Assembly: GCA_028280205.1 (NCBI GenBank)
Contig: JANQME010000044.1
Location: 1-6,145, forward strand
Origin: Longimicrobiales bacterium
GTDB taxonomy: Bacteria; Gemmatimonadota; Gemmatimonadetes; Longimicrobiales; Gaopeijiaceae
Direction: 5' to 3'
DNA: 6,145 nt
Shown here: piece after piece, positions 5,340-6,145 of the stretch
Layout of the letters: every line of letters begins with the position of its first letter
How positions within the stretch are numbered: the first letter of the stretch is position 1
Program-made: the position numbers and the translations under genes
Notes under the pieces: model-generated
The model's database searches: none
What the model saw: only the letters and a program-made list of their open reading frames with translations
Told to the model about the DNA's origin: nothing

Positions 5340-5356
5340 CGATTTCGGCGAAATCG
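5340..5356. repeat. Perfect 17-bp palindrome in the divergent promoter region
   Basis: CGATTTCG-G-CGAAATCG has 8-bp perfect arms around one central base, in the 250-bp spacer between the divergent TPR and lipoprotein genes. It is less G/C-rich than its surroundings and has the size and symmetry of a dimeric repressor operator. A smaller CGATC-6-GATCG pair lies at 5312-5327. No clear -35/-10 pair could be assigned here for either gene. Confidence 0.5.
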
Positions 5357-5451
5357 GCGGTGGCACGGCGCTTGCGGCGGCGATGGGCCTCGGCGGGCGC
5401 GGCGAGCCGCACCCGATCCTCACCCTGATCACGACTTCAAAAAGGGGAACC

Positions 5452-6096
5452 ATGAACAAGAGAACCGTTCGTATCCTGACGCTGGTTGCCGCGATGGGCT
5501 TCGCGGCGTGCGATGAAGACAGCGGCCCGCTCACGACGGGCGACCCGCTCAGCGAGGCCGAAGCGACGGCGCTGGCCTCGTTCGTCCTGAACGCGGCGTT
5601 CCAGTCGACGTCCGGCCTTCCTTCTGCACCGGCGGCGGTCGATGGACCCCAGGCGGCCCCGTTCAGCTTCTCGACCGACGTGAGCGTCACGGTCCCGTGT
5701 GACGAAGGTGGTACCGTTGCCATCAGCGGCTCCGCCAGCGTGAACGGGGACGACGAGACCAACGAATACCTCGTCGACTACGAGGCTTCGCAGGCGTTCG
5801 ACGGCTGCGTCGCGATCGAGGCCGAGACTGAGCAGACGTTCACGCTGAACGGCTCCGTCGGCATGGTGGCCACCGCGGATCTCGCCATGTCGCCGGAGCA
5901 GGAGCTCACCTTTGCGATCGAGACGTCGATCACCGGTTCGCTGGACTGGGAGTCCGGCGACGGCCGCAGCGGGACGTGCGGCATCTCGATCACGTCGCAG
6001 GCGACGTCGACGGGTCAGGCGATCACCGCCACGACCGAGGGCTCCGCCTGCGGTGTCTCGGTCTCCGAGACCTTCACGTACGGGCTCCCGAGCTGA
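5452..6096 (+). CDS. Lipoprotein of unknown function, cysteine-paired beta-rich domain
   Basis: This 214-aa protein begins with a lipoprotein signal: a basic N-terminus (NKRTVR), a hydrophobic core (ILTLVAAMG) and lipobox FAAC with Cys20. It should be lipid-anchored after export. A spacer rich in Asp, Glu and Ser follows, then a short helix (about 33-50, LSEAEATALASFVLNAAF), then a long Thr/Ser/Gly-rich stretch of alternating hydrophobic residues typical of beta strands (about 71-212). Four more cysteines (83, 119, 176, 200) are evenly spread and could form two disulfides outside the cytoplasm. Asp at +2 after the lipid Cys would mean inner-membrane retention by the Escherichia coli Lol rule, which may not hold here. 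ATG 5452 is supported by AGGGG four bases upstream and by the signal peptide; an open frame back to 5281 adds nothing signal-like. I recognise no named family. Confidence 0.88.
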   Translation: MNKRTVRILTLVAAMGFAACDEDSGPLTTGDPLSEAEATALASFVLNAAFQSTSGLPSAPAAVDGPQAAPFSFSTDVSVTVPCDEGGTVAISGSASVNGDDETNEYLVDYEASQAFDGCVAIEAETEQTFTLNGSVGMVATADLAMSPEQELTFAIETSITGSLDWESGDGRSGTCGISITSQATSTGQAITATTEGSACGVSVSETFTYGLPS

Positions 6097-6120
6097 TCCG
6101 CGTCCCTGCGTGAGGTCCGC

Positions 6121-6139
6121 GTCGCCCCGGCGGCGCGAC
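6121..6139 (+). terminator. Imperfect hairpin after the lipoprotein gene
   Basis: GTCGCC (6121-6126) can pair with GGCGCGAC (6132-6139) with a bulge, 25 bases past the lipoprotein stop. The window ends 6 bases later, so any T-tract cannot be judged. Such G/C inverted pairs arise easily by chance in this composition. Confidence 0.2.
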
Positions 6140-6145
6140 CGGGCC

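Noticed and set aside
5281..5451. Upstream GTG start for the lipoprotein
   Set aside because: It would place about 57 residues before the lipoprotein signal peptide and read through the palindrome; ATG 5452 has its own ribosome site and a textbook basic-hydrophobic-lipobox order.
5202..5762. N-terminal extension of the TPR gene up to 5762
   Set aside because: It would overlap the lipoprotein gene and bury a signal-like segment inside the protein; the added part has no TPR character.
1..6145. Mobile elements, tRNA, rRNA, riboswitches or CRISPR arrays
   Set aside because: No transposase or integrase motif, no regularly spaced repeat array, no cloverleaf and no conserved riboswitch core could be found by reading either strand.

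Overview
The window is G+C-rich (about two thirds by eye), with strongly G/C-biased third codon positions in every gene. The gene set is one often met in Gemmatimonadota, Acidobacteriota and related soil or marine phyla: an isoquinoline-oxidoreductase-type molybdoenzyme subunit, a PadR regulator leading a small membrane operon, a CheY-like single-domain response regulator, a TPR protein of the bacterial RMDN-like type, and a lineage-specific lipoprotein. Gemmatimonadota is my best guess. It is an inference from protein style, since there is no rRNA or ribosomal marker here. I see no mobile element, tRNA, rRNA or CRISPR array.

Layout. Positions 1-1575 (+) hold the C-terminal three quarters of a xanthine-dehydrogenase-family molybdopterin-binding subunit; its 5' end lies outside the window. 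It converges, across a 53-bp gap, on a minus-strand three-gene operon. Read in its own direction this is PadR regulator (3169-2801), four-helix membrane protein with a helical N-terminal domain (2790-2026), then a compact MotA/TolQ/ExbB-like channel protein (2024-1629). Gaps are 10 bp and 1 bp. A sigma70-like promoter and a pair of 12-bp direct repeats lie directly upstream of padR. Upstream again, on the minus strand, are a CheY/Rcp1-like response regulator with a GTG start and a strong Shine-Dalgarno (3776-3315), a 92-aa charged helical protein of unknown function with its own promoter (4218-3940), and an exported TPR protein (5201-4416). A 250-bp divergent spacer with a perfect 17-bp palindrome separates that from a plus-strand lipoprotein gene (5452-6096).

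How the parts fit. The only evident multi-gene unit is padR-membrane protein-ExbB-like. The regulator probably represses its own operon, and the two membrane proteins probably work together in the cytoplasmic membrane. The response regulator, the 92-aa protein, the TPR protein and the lipoprotein look like single-gene units, with hairpins and spacers between them. No stretch longer than 300 bases lacks a gene. The largest gaps are 5202-5451 (divergent promoter region), 4219-4415 (promoter plus hairpin), 3777-3939 (RBS plus hairpin) and 3170-3314 (padR promoter plus a short coding-like tail).
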